A DNA stretch of 64,000 nt from BQJU01 sp964015035 (GCA_964015035.1 CAXHCA010000011.1:14848-78847); one strand, 5' to 3'; shown: positions 33,929 through 43,536, counted from the first letter of the stretch. Numbers and translations: made by a program. The notes: generated by a model from the sequence alone, not told the origin.

Positions 33929-35125
33929 ATGGATGATCTGCTAAAAAGGGGAATGCGTGGACTGGAAAAGGTGACCATTGCCCTTTTGTTACGGGAACCG
34001 TTTTTTGCTCATTTACTGGCGGGTGTCAATCGGAGGTTTGATGTGCTTGCATCACCTTCATTGACCCTAAAGGATGAGCAAGGGGGCTTTATTATCATGA
34101 TCGACTTTAATTTTTGGGAACAGACATTAGCCACTCCGGCTCAGAAAACAGGTGCCCTCAAATCCGAACTGTTGCACCTGATTTTTCGACACCCTTTGCG
34201 GGCCAAGCCCTTTGAAGATCGATTCTTGTTTAACCTGGCGGCTGATTTGGTGGTCAGGCCCTTTCTAACCGACGAAGAGCAGCTTTTTCCTCAGTTTTAT
34301 AAAAACGACCTCTTGCAAAAGCCTTCTGCTGATGTTCGGGATTATTATGAGGCTTTGCGCCAAATGCAGGAGACCAATAAGGAGCATCCTTGGTTGCTGG
34401 AGATGCGGGCTGTAGCTGATCGCCTGGTTTCGGGCCATCAATGGTGGTATGAGCAACGAGACCAGATAGAAACCGAGTTGCTGGAATTGTCCATCCAGCG
34501 CTGGATAGATCGGGCCATGCAACGTTTACCCGTTGCTGCTCAAAAGGCCATTCCTGATGGTTTGCGACCTTGGCTGGAATGGTCTAACCTTCAGGGCCGC
34601 CACCAACTGGATTGGCGGCGAATGATCCGTCTTTTTGCGGCCCGCAGTAGCCGGACACAGCTCAAAAATACCGTGCAACGGGCATCCAAACGGTATGGCA
34701 CTTCTCCCGGCATCAAAATTAAGCGGCACTATCAAATAATTGTGGCTATTGATGTTTCCGGTAGCATATCACCAATGGAAACAGGACTTTTTTTTAGAGA
34801 AATCAATTATCTGCGCCGCATCGGCGCACAAATATTACTGGTAGCATGTGACGACCAGATCCGAAGCGTGGCGCCTTACAATGGGCAGGTACCTACACAC
34901 CGTCCGGGGGCTGGCGGGACCGATTTTACTCCGGTATTTCAATTGGCGAATCAGGAGCGGCGCTATGATGCGCTGATCTATTTTACCGATGGTCGAGCAG
35001 CTGCTCCGGAAATTGTGTGCAGAATACCTATTTTGTGGGTGATTACGGCAGGAGGCATTCAGCCCCAGGAAGTAGCCTTTAAACAGTTGCCGGGGCAAAA
35101 GGTAAAGCTACCCGTTGATCAGTAA
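33929..35125 (+). CDS. DUF2201-type VWA protein with degenerate metallopeptidase motif
   Basis: The 398-residue cytoplasmic protein has an N-terminal DUF2201 putative metallopeptidase-like domain and a C-terminal VWA-like domain. The VWA part has a complete MIDAS: DVSGSIS (D-x-S-x-S), GAGGTDF (Thr) and YFTDGRA (Asp), so it should bind a divalent metal and a partner. In the N-terminal domain the zinc motif expected as HExxH reads SELLHLIFRHP at about residues 77-87: the first His is Ser, so peptidase activity is doubtful. It is followed after 36 bp by a MoxR-type ATPase; VWA and MoxR proteins commonly form chaperone-like pairs. Confidence 0.88.
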   Translation: MDDLLKRGMRGLEKVTIALLLREPFFAHLLAGVNRRFDVLASPSLTLKDEQGGFIIMIDFNFWEQTLATPAQKTGALKSELLHLIFRHPLRAKPFEDRFLFNLAADLVVRPFLTDEEQLFPQFYKNDLLQKPSADVRDYYEALRQMQETNKEHPWLLEMRAVADRLVSGHQWWYEQRDQIETELLELSIQRWIDRAMQRLPVAAQKAIPDGLRPWLEWSNLQGRHQLDWRRMIRLFAARSSRTQLKNTVQRASKRYGTSPGIKIKRHYQIIVAIDVSGSISPMETGLFFREINYLRRIGAQILLVACDDQIRSVAPYNGQVPTHRPGAGGTDFTPVFQLANQERRYDALIYFTDGRAAAPEIVCRIPILWVITAGGIQPQEVAFKQLPGQKVKLPVDQ

Positions 35126-35161
35126 ATACTGCAGGTAATCTTCGTCAATGAATCAAAAAAA

Positions 35162-36280
35162 ATGATGCATACGCCAGATCAAAAGATGAATTACATTACT
35201 TACGGTCCACCTAGTAATGGTGCAGCGGTAGAAGCTTTTTTGGAGCATCTACTGACCCAACAACAGGATGACCGCCCCACGCCGATTTGCATCTGGGGAA
35301 GGCACGGCATCGGCAAAACGGAATTGGTGCAGGGATTGGCTCGGCGGTTGGGCTTTCAGTTGGTCTATTTGGCACCAGCCCAATTTGAAGAAATGGGCGA
35401 CTTGACCGGAATGCCCAAAATAGTGGAAGGAGAAGCCGGAACAGAGGTCACCCGCTTGATGCCGCCGGAATGGGTGCCCAAAAGGGAGGGACCTGGAATT
35501 TTATTGCTTGATGACGTCAATCGGGCCGATGACCGTATTTTGCGCGGCCTGATGCAATTGCTGCAGCAATACGAGCTGGTGAGTTGGCGTCTGCCCAAAC
35601 GCTGGCATATTATTTTAACAGCAAACCCGGACGGTGGTGATTATTCAGTCACACCCATGGACGATGCCATGATCACCCGCATGTTGCACCTTACGATGGA
35701 GTTTGAGGTGAAAAGTTGGGGGCTTTGGGCTGAAAAAGCAGGTGTTGATCCCCGGGGAATCAACTTTGTGCTCAGCTACCCTGAGGTGGTTAATGGTCAC
35801 CGTACCACACCGCGAACTTTGGTCCAGTTCTTTCGGGAAATCCAAAAAATGGAGCAATTAGAGACGCAAATTCCACTGGTGAAAATGCTGGGTGATGCCT
35901 GTCTGGATGCGGAAACTACCGCCGCATTCATTGCTTTTGTACAAAAAGGGCATCATCGATTGCCGGAGCCCGCAAAGCTTTTGCAATTGCCCTCGCCCGA
36001 GCAGATGGGGGCACTGTTAGAGCCGATCATTTTCCAAAAAGGAGAGAATGTGGACGTACTTTCCGTATTGACCACACGTATGTTACAATATGTGACTTTA
36101 AACTTGTCCGGATTTGATGAAAATCAATGGAAAAACCTCAGGCATTTCTTACTTATGGATACGTTGCCAAATGACCTGCGGTTTGCCCTGGCACAATCCT
36201 TAATAGCACTAGACCATGCTGAACTAACAGGCCTGATGGCGCATCCGGAGTTGGGTGAACTGCTGCTGGAAGGCATGTGA
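35162..36280 (+). CDS. MoxR-family AAA+ ATPase
   Basis: The 372-residue AAA+ protein has Walker A GRHGIGKTE (residues 43-51), Walker B GILLLDDVNRADD, sensor 1 IILTANPDGGDYS and the arginine-finger region DDAMITRMLHL. MoxR ATPases remodel or activate protein complexes together with VWA proteins. The C-terminal 150 residues are helical and may contact the VWA partner encoded directly upstream. The start at 35162 is one of two adjacent ATGs. Confidence 0.9.
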   Translation: MMHTPDQKMNYITYGPPSNGAAVEAFLEHLLTQQQDDRPTPICIWGRHGIGKTELVQGLARRLGFQLVYLAPAQFEEMGDLTGMPKIVEGEAGTEVTRLMPPEWVPKREGPGILLLDDVNRADDRILRGLMQLLQQYELVSWRLPKRWHIILTANPDGGDYSVTPMDDAMITRMLHLTMEFEVKSWGLWAEKAGVDPRGINFVLSYPEVVNGHRTTPRTLVQFFREIQKMEQLETQIPLVKMLGDACLDAETTAAFIAFVQKGHHRLPEPAKLLQLPSPEQMGALLEPIIFQKGENVDVLSVLTTRMLQYVTLNLSGFDENQWKNLRHFLLMDTLPNDLRFALAQSLIALDHAELTGLMAHPELGELLLEGM

Positions 36281-36410
36281 CGATTTGTTAAAGCAATAAC
36301 CAATGTTGAACATGCAGGCCCTTTGCAGTGTTTTCCACAAAACATACATTTCTAACCGGGGAGAGATTGGGTCAAAACTTGATTCAATTCCTTTTACAAC
36401 CTAATGACTT

Positions 36411-36947
36411 ATGAAATTCAAATCCTTTTTCTTCTTCTTGGCCCTTAGTGTGGGGCTGTCTACCGGCTTAATGGCTCAAAAAGAGAAGTCCCAGCGCCCA
36501 AGTCCGCCTGCGGAGGCGACGGCAACCTTGGGAGAAGTGACCATCGACATCAACTACAGCAGTCCGGCTGTAAAGAAACGAACCATCTGGGATAAGTTGG
36601 TGCCTTACGGCAAAGTATGGCGCACCGGTGCCAATGAAGCCACCACCTTTGAAGTAAGCGAAGATGTGACAGTAAATGGGGAAGATCTGCCTGCCGGCAA
36701 ATATGCTCTTTTCACCATTCCTGGGAAAAAAGAATGGACCTTTATCTTCAACAGTGAAGCTGACCAGTGGGGTGCCTACAAATACGATGAAGGTAAGGAT
36801 GTACTGCGAGTCACCGCCAAACCAGGAAAAACGCCTCAACACGAAGAACGCATGATTTTTGAAATCACTACGCGTGGAGATGAGGTGGCCTGGGTCAATC
36901 TGAAGTGGGATAAACTTGCGGTGGGGTTTGAGGTGAAAACGAAATAA
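36411..36947 (+). CDS. DUF2911 secreted protein (short form)
   Basis: The 178-residue protein has a signal peptide (residues 1-22) and a single DUF2911 domain: ATLGEVTIDINYSSPAVKKR TIWDKLVPYGKVWRTGANEA TTFEVSEDV, LPAGKYALFTIPGKKEWTFI FN, DQWGAYKYDEGKDVLRV. The family is common in Bacteroidota and of unknown function, probably periplasmic. It separates the MoxR gene from the second AAA ATPase. A longer paralogue with TPR repeats lies at 62956-63834. Confidence 0.92.
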   Translation: MKFKSFFFFLALSVGLSTGLMAQKEKSQRPSPPAEATATLGEVTIDINYSSPAVKKRTIWDKLVPYGKVWRTGANEATTFEVSEDVTVNGEDLPAGKYALFTIPGKKEWTFIFNSEADQWGAYKYDEGKDVLRVTAKPGKTPQHEERMIFEITTRGDEVAWVNLKWDKLAVGFEVKTK

Positions 36948-37002
36948 TTGCAAAAGGCCTGGACAACAAAAATGAGTGACCACTTATTTTTGACCTCCTT
37001 TC

Positions 37003-37108
37003 AGAGCATGTTTGGAGGTCAACCTTTGGGCATGCATTTCAAAAAACGCCTTGTTTTATCAAAAAAATGATGCTTTTCGCCAGCAAATGCGATCTCCAAA
37101 CATACTCT
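37003..37108. repeat. Family I palindromic element, subtype Ib (copy f)
   Basis: Left end AGAGCATGTTTGGAGGTC (37003-37020) followed by AACCTTTGGGC; right end ATCTCCAAACATACTCT (37092-37108). It lies just after the DUF2911 gene, in the gap that also holds the orphan T9SS tail. Confidence 0.8.
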
Positions 37109-37203
37109 CAAGGTTTTACCCAACAGAGCGGTATCGAAGCAGATCGGTAACGCTCTGTCGGTTTTGGGTAAAACCATTTCTTACCCGAAATGCCTTGCTT
37201 TCT

Positions 37204-37392
37204 TCATTGTTTGACTACTCTTCCACTCAACCTCCCCTCCTCTGTATCCACCCGGTACCAATATAATCCTGCTGGCCAATTTGCCATTTCTTGCAGACGG
37301 TATTTATTGACACCCATCTCCAAATTTAATGAAAGTTGGTGTACTTGTTTTCCTTGAGCATCATAAATAACAAGATTAGCGAGTGCCTGTTT
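37204..37392 (-). pseudogene. Orphan T9SS type A sorting domain (gene remnant)
   Basis: The minus-strand frame ending at 37204 encodes a typical T9SS C-terminal domain without the rest of a protein: KQALANLVIYDAQGKQVHQL SLNLEMGVN, LPAG-like WPAGLYWYRVDTEEGRLSGR VVKQ. The frame stays open up to 37563, but the upstream part has no signal peptide, no recognisable domain and runs under the start of the AAA gene. I interpret it as the surviving tail of a secreted-protein gene whose 5' part was deleted. Confidence 0.6.
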
Positions 37393-37517
37393 ATGACTGT
37401 CGATGTTGAAATCTTTCTTGATGCCCCTTCGTCGATAATTTTTGCCTATTGCCCGATAAATATGGAAGGAAAGATCAGAAGCCTTTAATATGGGCATATA
37501 GAAAAAAGCAACCTCAA

Positions 37518-39281
37518 ATGCCAAATCCAAACGATACGAACCGACAAGGCGCCAATCCTCCACTTATGGCCGAATATCTATTTCAATCACAGGTGTTTGG
37601 AAGTGGATTTGTGGCCAGCACTGCCGCGGTCCAGTTGGCGAAAGCCTTCCTTAAATTCCTGTCTGATAAAAAAGTATTGGACAAGTACCGGAATTCCACA
37701 CAGGAACTGGGGGAGGAACCGGAAGAGCAGTTTCGGTTAATTGGTCAGTGGATAACTGCCTTTTTACAGCAAGACCGCTCTCTCGAATTTAAAAAAGAAG
37801 TTATTTCCGAGGCTGCAATTTTGCTGCTTACCGACCAGTTGGAAGACGTAGCCGTATTGGATCACGCCACAGGTAAAACCTTATCTGATTTACATGGAGA
37901 TCACTCTTTGACCCGGGATGGTCAGTATCACCTGGATTACCATGCCTTTACCCAAAAAATGGAACGTTATTTTCGGGAATCCGTTCCGGCTTTTCAAAAT
38001 TTTCATCAGGACAAACAAAGATTGACGGAGCAATACCGCAAACACCTGAGGTTGGAAGAATTTCAGGCCAAGGTCTTGTCTTCGTTTGTACGCAACCAGT
38101 TAATTGATCAAGTCTACCTGCCATTAATCGGCGACAACCTGGCCAAACAAATCGGTACGGCCGGTGAAGATACCCGCACCGATCGCATGGGTATGTTGTT
38201 GCTGATTTCGCCACCGGGTTATGGTAAAACCACATTGATGGAATACATTGCCAATCGCCTGGGATTGATTTTTATGAAAATCAACGGGCCTTCCATCGGT
38301 CATCAGGTGGTGGCTTTTGATCCGGCGGAAGCGCCCAATAGAACAGCTGCCAGGGAATTGGAAAAGCTCAACCTGGCCTTTGAAATGGGCGATAATGTGA
38401 TGATCTACCTGGACGATATTCAGCATTGTCATCCGGAGTTTTTACAGCGATTTATTTCCCTGTGTGATGCACAGCGCCGGGTAGAGGGTGTTTGGAAAGG
38501 AGAGAGCAAAACTTATGATTTGCGAAGCAAACGAGTAGCGGTGGTGATGGCCGGTAATCCTTATACGGAAAGTGGGGATAAATTCAAAATCCCGGATATG
38601 TTGGCCAACCGTTCTGATATCTACAACCTCGGCGACATCATTGGCGAAAGCGAAGGAGTGTTCAAGATGAGTTATCTGGAAAATGCCCTCACTTCCAATG
38701 CCATATTGGCTCGATTGGCAGCAAAGCATTCAGATGATATCTATATCCTGATTGAAGCGGCGGAACAGGGCCAGCAGGGCAGCCTGGATTTAAAGGGCAA
38801 TCATGCCCCGGAGGAACTCAGCGAATACCTGGCGGTTCTGGAAAAGTTGATACAAATTCGGGAAGTGGTCCTGAAGGTCAATCAGACTTATATCCAATCA
38901 GCGGCGACTCACCAGGATTATCGCACCGAGCCCGCTTTTAAATTGCAGGGTTCCTACCGTAATATGAAGAAAATGGCGGAGAAGGTAGCTCCCATGATGA
39001 ATGATGCCGAACTACAAACCCTTATCCTGAGTCACTATGAAGGAGAAGTGCAAACCCTCACGGCCGATGCCGAAGCCAATTTTCTCAAACTGAAAGAGCT
39101 GATGAATATTCAGACTTCAGCAGAATCGGAGCGCTGGGAAAGTATCAAAACGACCTTCCGGAAAAACAACCGCCTGCGTGGTCAAGATGGCCAAGATCCA
39201 TTGGTGCAACTCAATGCACAGATCGATCAGGTGGCGGACCATTTGGCAAGGATCGGCCAGGTATTGGAGCGAAAAGCGTAG
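37518..39281 (+). CDS. AAA+ ATPase resembling the C-terminal domain of large DNA-repair-type ATPases
   Basis: The 587-residue protein (ATG at 37518; an upstream GTG/ATG frame from 37449 exists) has a helical N-terminal half and an AAA+ core: LLLISPPGYGKTTLMEYIAN (Walker A, about residue 235), MKINGPSIGHQVVAFDPAEA, GDNVMIYLDDIQHCHPEFLQ (Walker B), VAVVMAGNPYTESGDKFKIP (sensor 1), DMLANRSDIYNLGDIIG. This core is nearly the same as that at the end of the very large (over 1500 residue) proteins annotated as DNA repair ATPase, but here it stands alone. It belongs with the MoxR/VWA genes upstream. The actual substrate is unknown. Confidence 0.82.
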   Translation: MPNPNDTNRQGANPPLMAEYLFQSQVFGSGFVASTAAVQLAKAFLKFLSDKKVLDKYRNSTQELGEEPEEQFRLIGQWITAFLQQDRSLEFKKEVISEAAILLLTDQLEDVAVLDHATGKTLSDLHGDHSLTRDGQYHLDYHAFTQKMERYFRESVPAFQNFHQDKQRLTEQYRKHLRLEEFQAKVLSSFVRNQLIDQVYLPLIGDNLAKQIGTAGEDTRTDRMGMLLLISPPGYGKTTLMEYIANRLGLIFMKINGPSIGHQVVAFDPAEAPNRTAARELEKLNLAFEMGDNVMIYLDDIQHCHPEFLQRFISLCDAQRRVEGVWKGESKTYDLRSKRVAVVMAGNPYTESGDKFKIPDMLANRSDIYNLGDIIGESEGVFKMSYLENALTSNAILARLAAKHSDDIYILIEAAEQGQQGSLDLKGNHAPEELSEYLAVLEKLIQIREVVLKVNQTYIQSAATHQDYRTEPAFKLQGSYRNMKKMAEKVAPMMNDAELQTLILSHYEGEVQTLTADAEANFLKLKELMNIQTSAESERWESIKTTFRKNNRLRGQDGQDPLVQLNAQIDQVADHLARIGQVLERKA

Positions 39282-39398
39282 GAAAATGGCCTTCAAAACC
39301 ACGTTTGCGACAAATTTCTAAATCCATGCGACACGTTTAGAAGCCTCATGGATATCGATGTCTGACCTTTGTAGCATTGTTCATTAAAAAATAAAAAC

Positions 39399-40097
39399 AT
39401 GTTACAAAATCAAAATGTCAGTGCAGCAAACCTCCGCTTTGGTGGATTTGCCGGAATTCTTGCTTTCCTATTTTTGCCAGGGGTTGCTTTACAGATGGAC
39501 ACAGGTTGGTTTCCTGAGGAGGCACTAGCATCGGGGACGATGGGCCAGTGGGTGGACATGATCGCTTCTAATCCGTACCTTTCCTTATTAGGTGTGGGTT
39601 TTTCCATCATCTCAATCTTATGTTTTTTCCCTTTTGTGTTGACTTTCTATCGCTTGTTGCCAAGAGAACACTGGCAGACTTCTGCCGGTTTAGCGGCCTA
39701 CTTCGGTGGAATTCCCCTGGCCTTGGTGGCTTTTACGATTGGATATGGATTTACCTGGGCCATCATAGACTTGTACAATAGTACGGGCCAGGAAACGGAA
39801 TTGGGCAATATTGCGGCTATGGGCATGCGTGGTTATTTATTCTGCGACGATCTGGCCACCAGCTTGATCGGTGCCGGACATGCGTTTTTCGCCTGGGTGG
39901 CATTGAAGCATCGCATCTTGCCAAAATGGCTGTGTTGGGAGGGTATAATTGGGGGTATCCTGGTTTCACTGGTGTTGTTCCGTTATTTTATCCCCATTTT
40001 TGCCATTGCTTCTGTTGGATATCCTCTCATTATCTTGTTTATTACGATCACGGGAATTTTGTTTTTGCGGAAAGCAGCACAAATACCCAAGACATAA
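39399..40097 (+). CDS. DUF4386-like polytopic membrane protein
   Basis: The 232-residue protein has six or so membrane helices (FGGFAGILAFLFLPGVAL, LLGVGFSIISILCFFPFVLT, GIPLALVAFTIGYGFTWAII, SLIGAGHAFFAWVALKH, IGGILVSLVLFRYFIPIFAI, YPLIILFITITGILFL). The layout and the WLCWEGIIGGI segment resemble DUF4386, a family of unknown function. A near-consensus -7 motif GACCTTTG lies 28 nt upstream. It stands alone between the AAA gene and the fadAB operon. Confidence 0.7.
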   Translation: MLQNQNVSAANLRFGGFAGILAFLFLPGVALQMDTGWFPEEALASGTMGQWVDMIASNPYLSLLGVGFSIISILCFFPFVLTFYRLLPREHWQTSAGLAAYFGGIPLALVAFTIGYGFTWAIIDLYNSTGQETELGNIAAMGMRGYLFCDDLATSLIGAGHAFFAWVALKHRILPKWLCWEGIIGGILVSLVLFRYFIPIFAIASVGYPLIILFITITGILFLRKAAQIPKT

Positions 40098-40132
40098 TTG
40101 CCTATTCCTTCGTGCTTGTCATTGGGAATTGA

Positions 40133-40140
40133 TAATTTTG
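40133..40140 (+). promoter_or_regulatory. Candidate -7 promoter element (TAATTTTG)
   Basis: Exact TAnnTTTG match ending 36 nt before the thiolase ATG at 40177. A TTG lies 14 nt upstream (40116-40118), closer than the usual spacing. Confidence 0.35.
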
Positions 40141-40176
40141 CGGCGTAGAATTGATTCCCGATCAAGCCAAAATTAA

Positions 40177-41382
40177 ATGACAGAAGCATATATTTTTGAC
40201 GCACTACGTACTCCCCGAGGCAAAGGGAAGCGCGGAGGTGCCCTCTATGAAGTCAAGCCTATTGATCTACTCGCTACCGCTCTGAACGCGCTCCAATCCA
40301 GAAATGCATTACCAACCGAAGAAGTTGATGATGTGGTGATTGGTTGTGTCACTCCGATCAACGATCAGGGGTATAACTTGGCCAAGGCGGCTTTGCTGCG
40401 CGCCAATTGGAGCCATCGTGTTGGGGGTATCCAGATCAACCGGTATTGTGCCAGTGGATTAGAAGCGGTCAACCTCGCGGCCATGAAAATCCGATCGGGT
40501 TTGGAAACACTGGTTGTGGCGGGGGGCACCGAGAGTATGAGTCGAGTGCCACTGGGAAGTGATGGAGGGCCACTATTGAGTGACCCCGGTTTGATTAACC
40601 AAATCAACTACATCCCACAAGGTATTTCGGCCGATTTGATTGCAACCATAGAAGGCTTTACCCGCGCGCAACTAGATGCCTACGCGCTGCAATCTCAGCA
40701 GCGGGCTTATCAGGCACAACAGGAGGGCTATTTTAAAGCAGCGTTGACCCCTATTCACGATCGAAACGGGCTGGTTATCTTGGACCAAGACGAATACCTT
40801 AGACCACAAACCACCCTGGATGGGCTAGCTGCATTACCGCCGGCTTTCGCCAAAATTGGAGCGCAAGGTTCCGATCAAATGGCCCTGCATCAATACCCTA
40901 TGTTGGAAAAGATCAGCCACGTGCATACTGCCGGAAATTCCTCTGGTATTGTGGACGGGGCAGCCCTAGTTTTGCTTGGAAGCAAGGAAAAGGGTGAAGC
41001 AATGGGGCTAAAACCCAGAGGCCGGATTCTGGCCACGGGAAATGTAAGCGTTGATCCCACTATCATGTTGACTGGTCCAGCCCCGGCTTCCCGGCTTGCC
41101 TTGGAACGTGCCGGCATGGCCGTAAAAGACATCGATTTGTGGGAGTGTAATGAGGCATTTGCCTCGGTGGTGCTCAAATTTCAAAGAGAAATGAAACTCG
41201 ATGAAGAACGGGTTAATGTCAATGGTGGCGCTATCGCCTTGGGCCACCCGTTGGGCGCAACCGGTGCGATGTTGTTAGGAACGCTGCTGGATGAATTGGA
41301 ACGCAGGGATTTACAGACCGGTCTGGTCACTTTATGTGCCGGAGGAGGCATGGGCGTTGCCACCATTATAGAGCGGGTTTAA
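40177..41382 (+). CDS. fadA: Acetyl-CoA C-acyltransferase (3-ketoacyl-CoA thiolase)
   Basis: The 401-residue thiolase cleaves 3-ketoacyl-CoA to acetyl-CoA and a shortened acyl-CoA, the last step of beta-oxidation. The nucleophilic Cys91 is in INRYCASGLEAV, His357 in GGAIALGHPLGATG, and the second catalytic Cys387 in TLCAGGGMG. The N-terminus AYIFDALRTPRGKGKRGG is typical of FadA/FadI-type enzymes. It lies 12 bp upstream of the multifunctional FadB-like gene, so the two form an operon and probably a complex. Confidence 0.94.
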   Translation: MTEAYIFDALRTPRGKGKRGGALYEVKPIDLLATALNALQSRNALPTEEVDDVVIGCVTPINDQGYNLAKAALLRANWSHRVGGIQINRYCASGLEAVNLAAMKIRSGLETLVVAGGTESMSRVPLGSDGGPLLSDPGLINQINYIPQGISADLIATIEGFTRAQLDAYALQSQQRAYQAQQEGYFKAALTPIHDRNGLVILDQDEYLRPQTTLDGLAALPPAFAKIGAQGSDQMALHQYPMLEKISHVHTAGNSSGIVDGAALVLLGSKEKGEAMGLKPRGRILATGNVSVDPTIMLTGPAPASRLALERAGMAVKDIDLWECNEAFASVVLKFQREMKLDEERVNVNGGAIALGHPLGATGAMLLGTLLDELERRDLQTGLVTLCAGGGMGVATIIERV

Positions 41383-41394
41383 ACGGAAAGAAAT

Positions 41395-43536
41395 ATGATC
41401 AAATACCAAAAGGATACCGATAATATTGTGACCCTGATTTTTGATATGAAAGGGCGCAATGTCAATGTGATCAACCATGAGCTGGGAAAGGCATTTCTCC
41501 CGGTCATTAAGCATTTGCAGCTAGAAAAAGCGAAAGGCAAACTGAAGGGGGTGATTTTGACTTCCGCCAAAAAAAGCTTTTTGTCGGGTGGTGATTTGGA
41601 ATATTTATATCAAGCCAATGACCCCGAAGAAATTTTTCGATTTACCGAGCAATTAAATAATTACCTGAGAGACCTGGAACGTCCCGGAGTCCCTGTCGTT
41701 GCAGCCATCAATGGGAGTGCTCTGGGCACGGGATTTGAGGTGGCGCTGGCCTGCCATCACCGCATTGTAATCGACAATCCTAAAATTCGGGTGGGAAATC
41801 CAGAGGTGAGCCTCGGCTTGATGCCCGGTGGCGGCGGTATCATGCGCTTGATGTGGCTGTTGGGGATCGAAAAGGCCTTTTCCATTCTGACCAGTGGCCA
41901 ACGCTATGCACCGCGAGAGGCACTAGGAGTGGGCATCATTGATGAAGTGGCTGCCGATCATAAGGACATGATGGAGCGGGCAAAATCCTGGCTGTTAAAA
42001 AACCGGGAAGGCCGTCGTCCCTGGGATCAGGAAGGCCAAGCGATTCCCGGTGGTACTGCGGCTGATGGAGGTATGGCCGAAAAGATCAGAGAAATGGCGG
42101 CACAATTGGCCAGCCGTACCCACAATAATTATCCTGCCCCACAATACATTCTCAATGCTTTGGCAGAGGGTTCCAAGGTAGATTTTGATACGGCTTGTCG
42201 CATCGAAAGTCGGTATTATACCAAGTTGTTGTGTAGCCAAGAGGCGAAGAACATGATCAAAACACTTTGGTTTGACTTCAATGCCATCAAAAGTGGGGAG
42301 AACCGACCCAAGGGGTTTGGCAAATTTAGACCGAAAAAAGTGGGGGTAATTGGTGCGGGATTGATGGGGTCAGGGATTGCCTTGGCTTGTCTGAAAAATG
42401 GTATGAATGTAGTGTTGAAGGATGTTTCCAAACCCATCGCTGAGCGAGGGCGGGAAATTGTCAGTCGGAAGTTGAAGTCAATGGTTGATGTGGGCACTAT
42501 TCAAGCCCAAGAGATGGACGATATGCTGCGCCGCATCAAGACCACCGAAGCTTCTGAGGATTTTGAAAGCTGTGATCTGGTCATAGAAGCAGTTTTTGAA
42601 AATGAGATGGTCAAACAAAAGGTCACCCGGGAGGCTGAAGCTTTTTTAGATGATTATTCCATTTTTGCCTCCAATACGGTGTCTATTCCAATCACTAAGT
42701 TGGCCAATGCTTCCATGCGGCCCTCCAACTATGTAGGATTACACTTTTTTCATCCGGTAGATCAGGTGCCACTGGTAGAAATTGTAAGAGGAGATCAGAC
42801 CTCAGATGAGACGATTTCGCGGGCCTTTGATTTTGTCAACCTGATCAAAAAGGTACCGATTATCGTTAAAGATGACTGGGGTTTTTACGTTGCGCGGGTA
42901 CAGAATACCTATATTTTGGAAGGCATCACCATGTTGCAAGAGGGCTATCCACCCGCATTAATCGAAAACTTGAGTATCCAGGCAGGAATGTCGAAGGGCG
43001 CTTTGACTTATGCAGACGATTTGGGCATGTCACTGATTCTGCGCTATGAAAATCAAGCGGCAGAACACTATGGTGCCAAGTACATTCAACATCCGGCGGT
43101 GGCCGTATTGGAAAAGATGATTCATGAATTGAAACGCCCCGGTCGGTTGAAAAGGGCGGGGTTTTACGAATACGAGCAAAGCAATCGCTTCTTGTGGCCT
43201 ACCTTGGCGGAACATTTTCCCGTTACCAAAAAATCCTATGATCCTCAGGAAATTACGGAGCGCTTTTTCTTTGTTCAGGTTATGGAAGCTTTGTGGTGTA
43301 TGCAAGAGGGGGTTATTCATTCTGTACCGGCCGCTAATTTAGGGAGTATTTATGGCTGGGGATTTCCGGCTTTTAAAGGCGGTGTGATTCAATTTATCCA
43401 AGATTATGGACTCACTGAGTTTAAGCAAAAAAGTAAACTCCTCGAAAAAGCTCACGGCCCACGTTTTAAAATTCCCAGTATTCTCAAAAAAATAGAAAAG
43501 GACTTTGACCTTCCTGTAAATATGCCTAAAAAGTAG
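41395..43536 (+). CDS. fadB: FadB-type enoyl-CoA hydratase / 3-hydroxyacyl-CoA dehydrogenase
   Basis: The 713-residue bifunctional enzyme has an N-terminal crotonase domain (residues 1-190: SFLSGGDLEYLYQ, INGSALGTGFEVALACHHRI, GNPEVSLGLMPGGGG with the catalytic Glu region) and a C-terminal NAD-dependent dehydrogenase (from about 315: VGVIGAGLMGSGIALACLKN, FASNTVSIPITKLA, GLHFFHPVDQVPLVEIVRG with the catalytic His, then two 3HCDH_C domains). It converts enoyl-CoA to 3-ketoacyl-CoA for the thiolase encoded just upstream. The length matches the family. Confidence 0.95.
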   Translation: MIKYQKDTDNIVTLIFDMKGRNVNVINHELGKAFLPVIKHLQLEKAKGKLKGVILTSAKKSFLSGGDLEYLYQANDPEEIFRFTEQLNNYLRDLERPGVPVVAAINGSALGTGFEVALACHHRIVIDNPKIRVGNPEVSLGLMPGGGGIMRLMWLLGIEKAFSILTSGQRYAPREALGVGIIDEVAADHKDMMERAKSWLLKNREGRRPWDQEGQAIPGGTAADGGMAEKIREMAAQLASRTHNNYPAPQYILNALAEGSKVDFDTACRIESRYYTKLLCSQEAKNMIKTLWFDFNAIKSGENRPKGFGKFRPKKVGVIGAGLMGSGIALACLKNGMNVVLKDVSKPIAERGREIVSRKLKSMVDVGTIQAQEMDDMLRRIKTTEASEDFESCDLVIEAVFENEMVKQKVTREAEAFLDDYSIFASNTVSIPITKLANASMRPSNYVGLHFFHPVDQVPLVEIVRGDQTSDETISRAFDFVNLIKKVPIIVKDDWGFYVARVQNTYILEGITMLQEGYPPALIENLSIQAGMSKGALTYADDLGMSLILRYENQAAEHYGAKYIQHPAVAVLEKMIHELKRPGRLKRAGFYEYEQSNRFLWPTLAEHFPVTKKSYDPQEITERFFFVQVMEALWCMQEGVIHSVPAANLGSIYGWGFPAFKGGVIQFIQDYGLTEFKQKSKLLEKAHGPRFKIPSILKKIEKDFDLPVNMPKK

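Noticed and set aside
37204..37563. Complete minus-strand gene for a small T9SS protein
   Set aside because: No signal peptide and no functional domain before the sorting tail; it overlaps the start of the AAA gene, so I call a remnant instead.
39314..39341. Short inverted repeat TCTAAA..TTTAGA upstream of the DUF4386-like gene
   Set aside because: Six-base arms in AT-rich sequence are expected by chance; no T-tract to make it a terminator.
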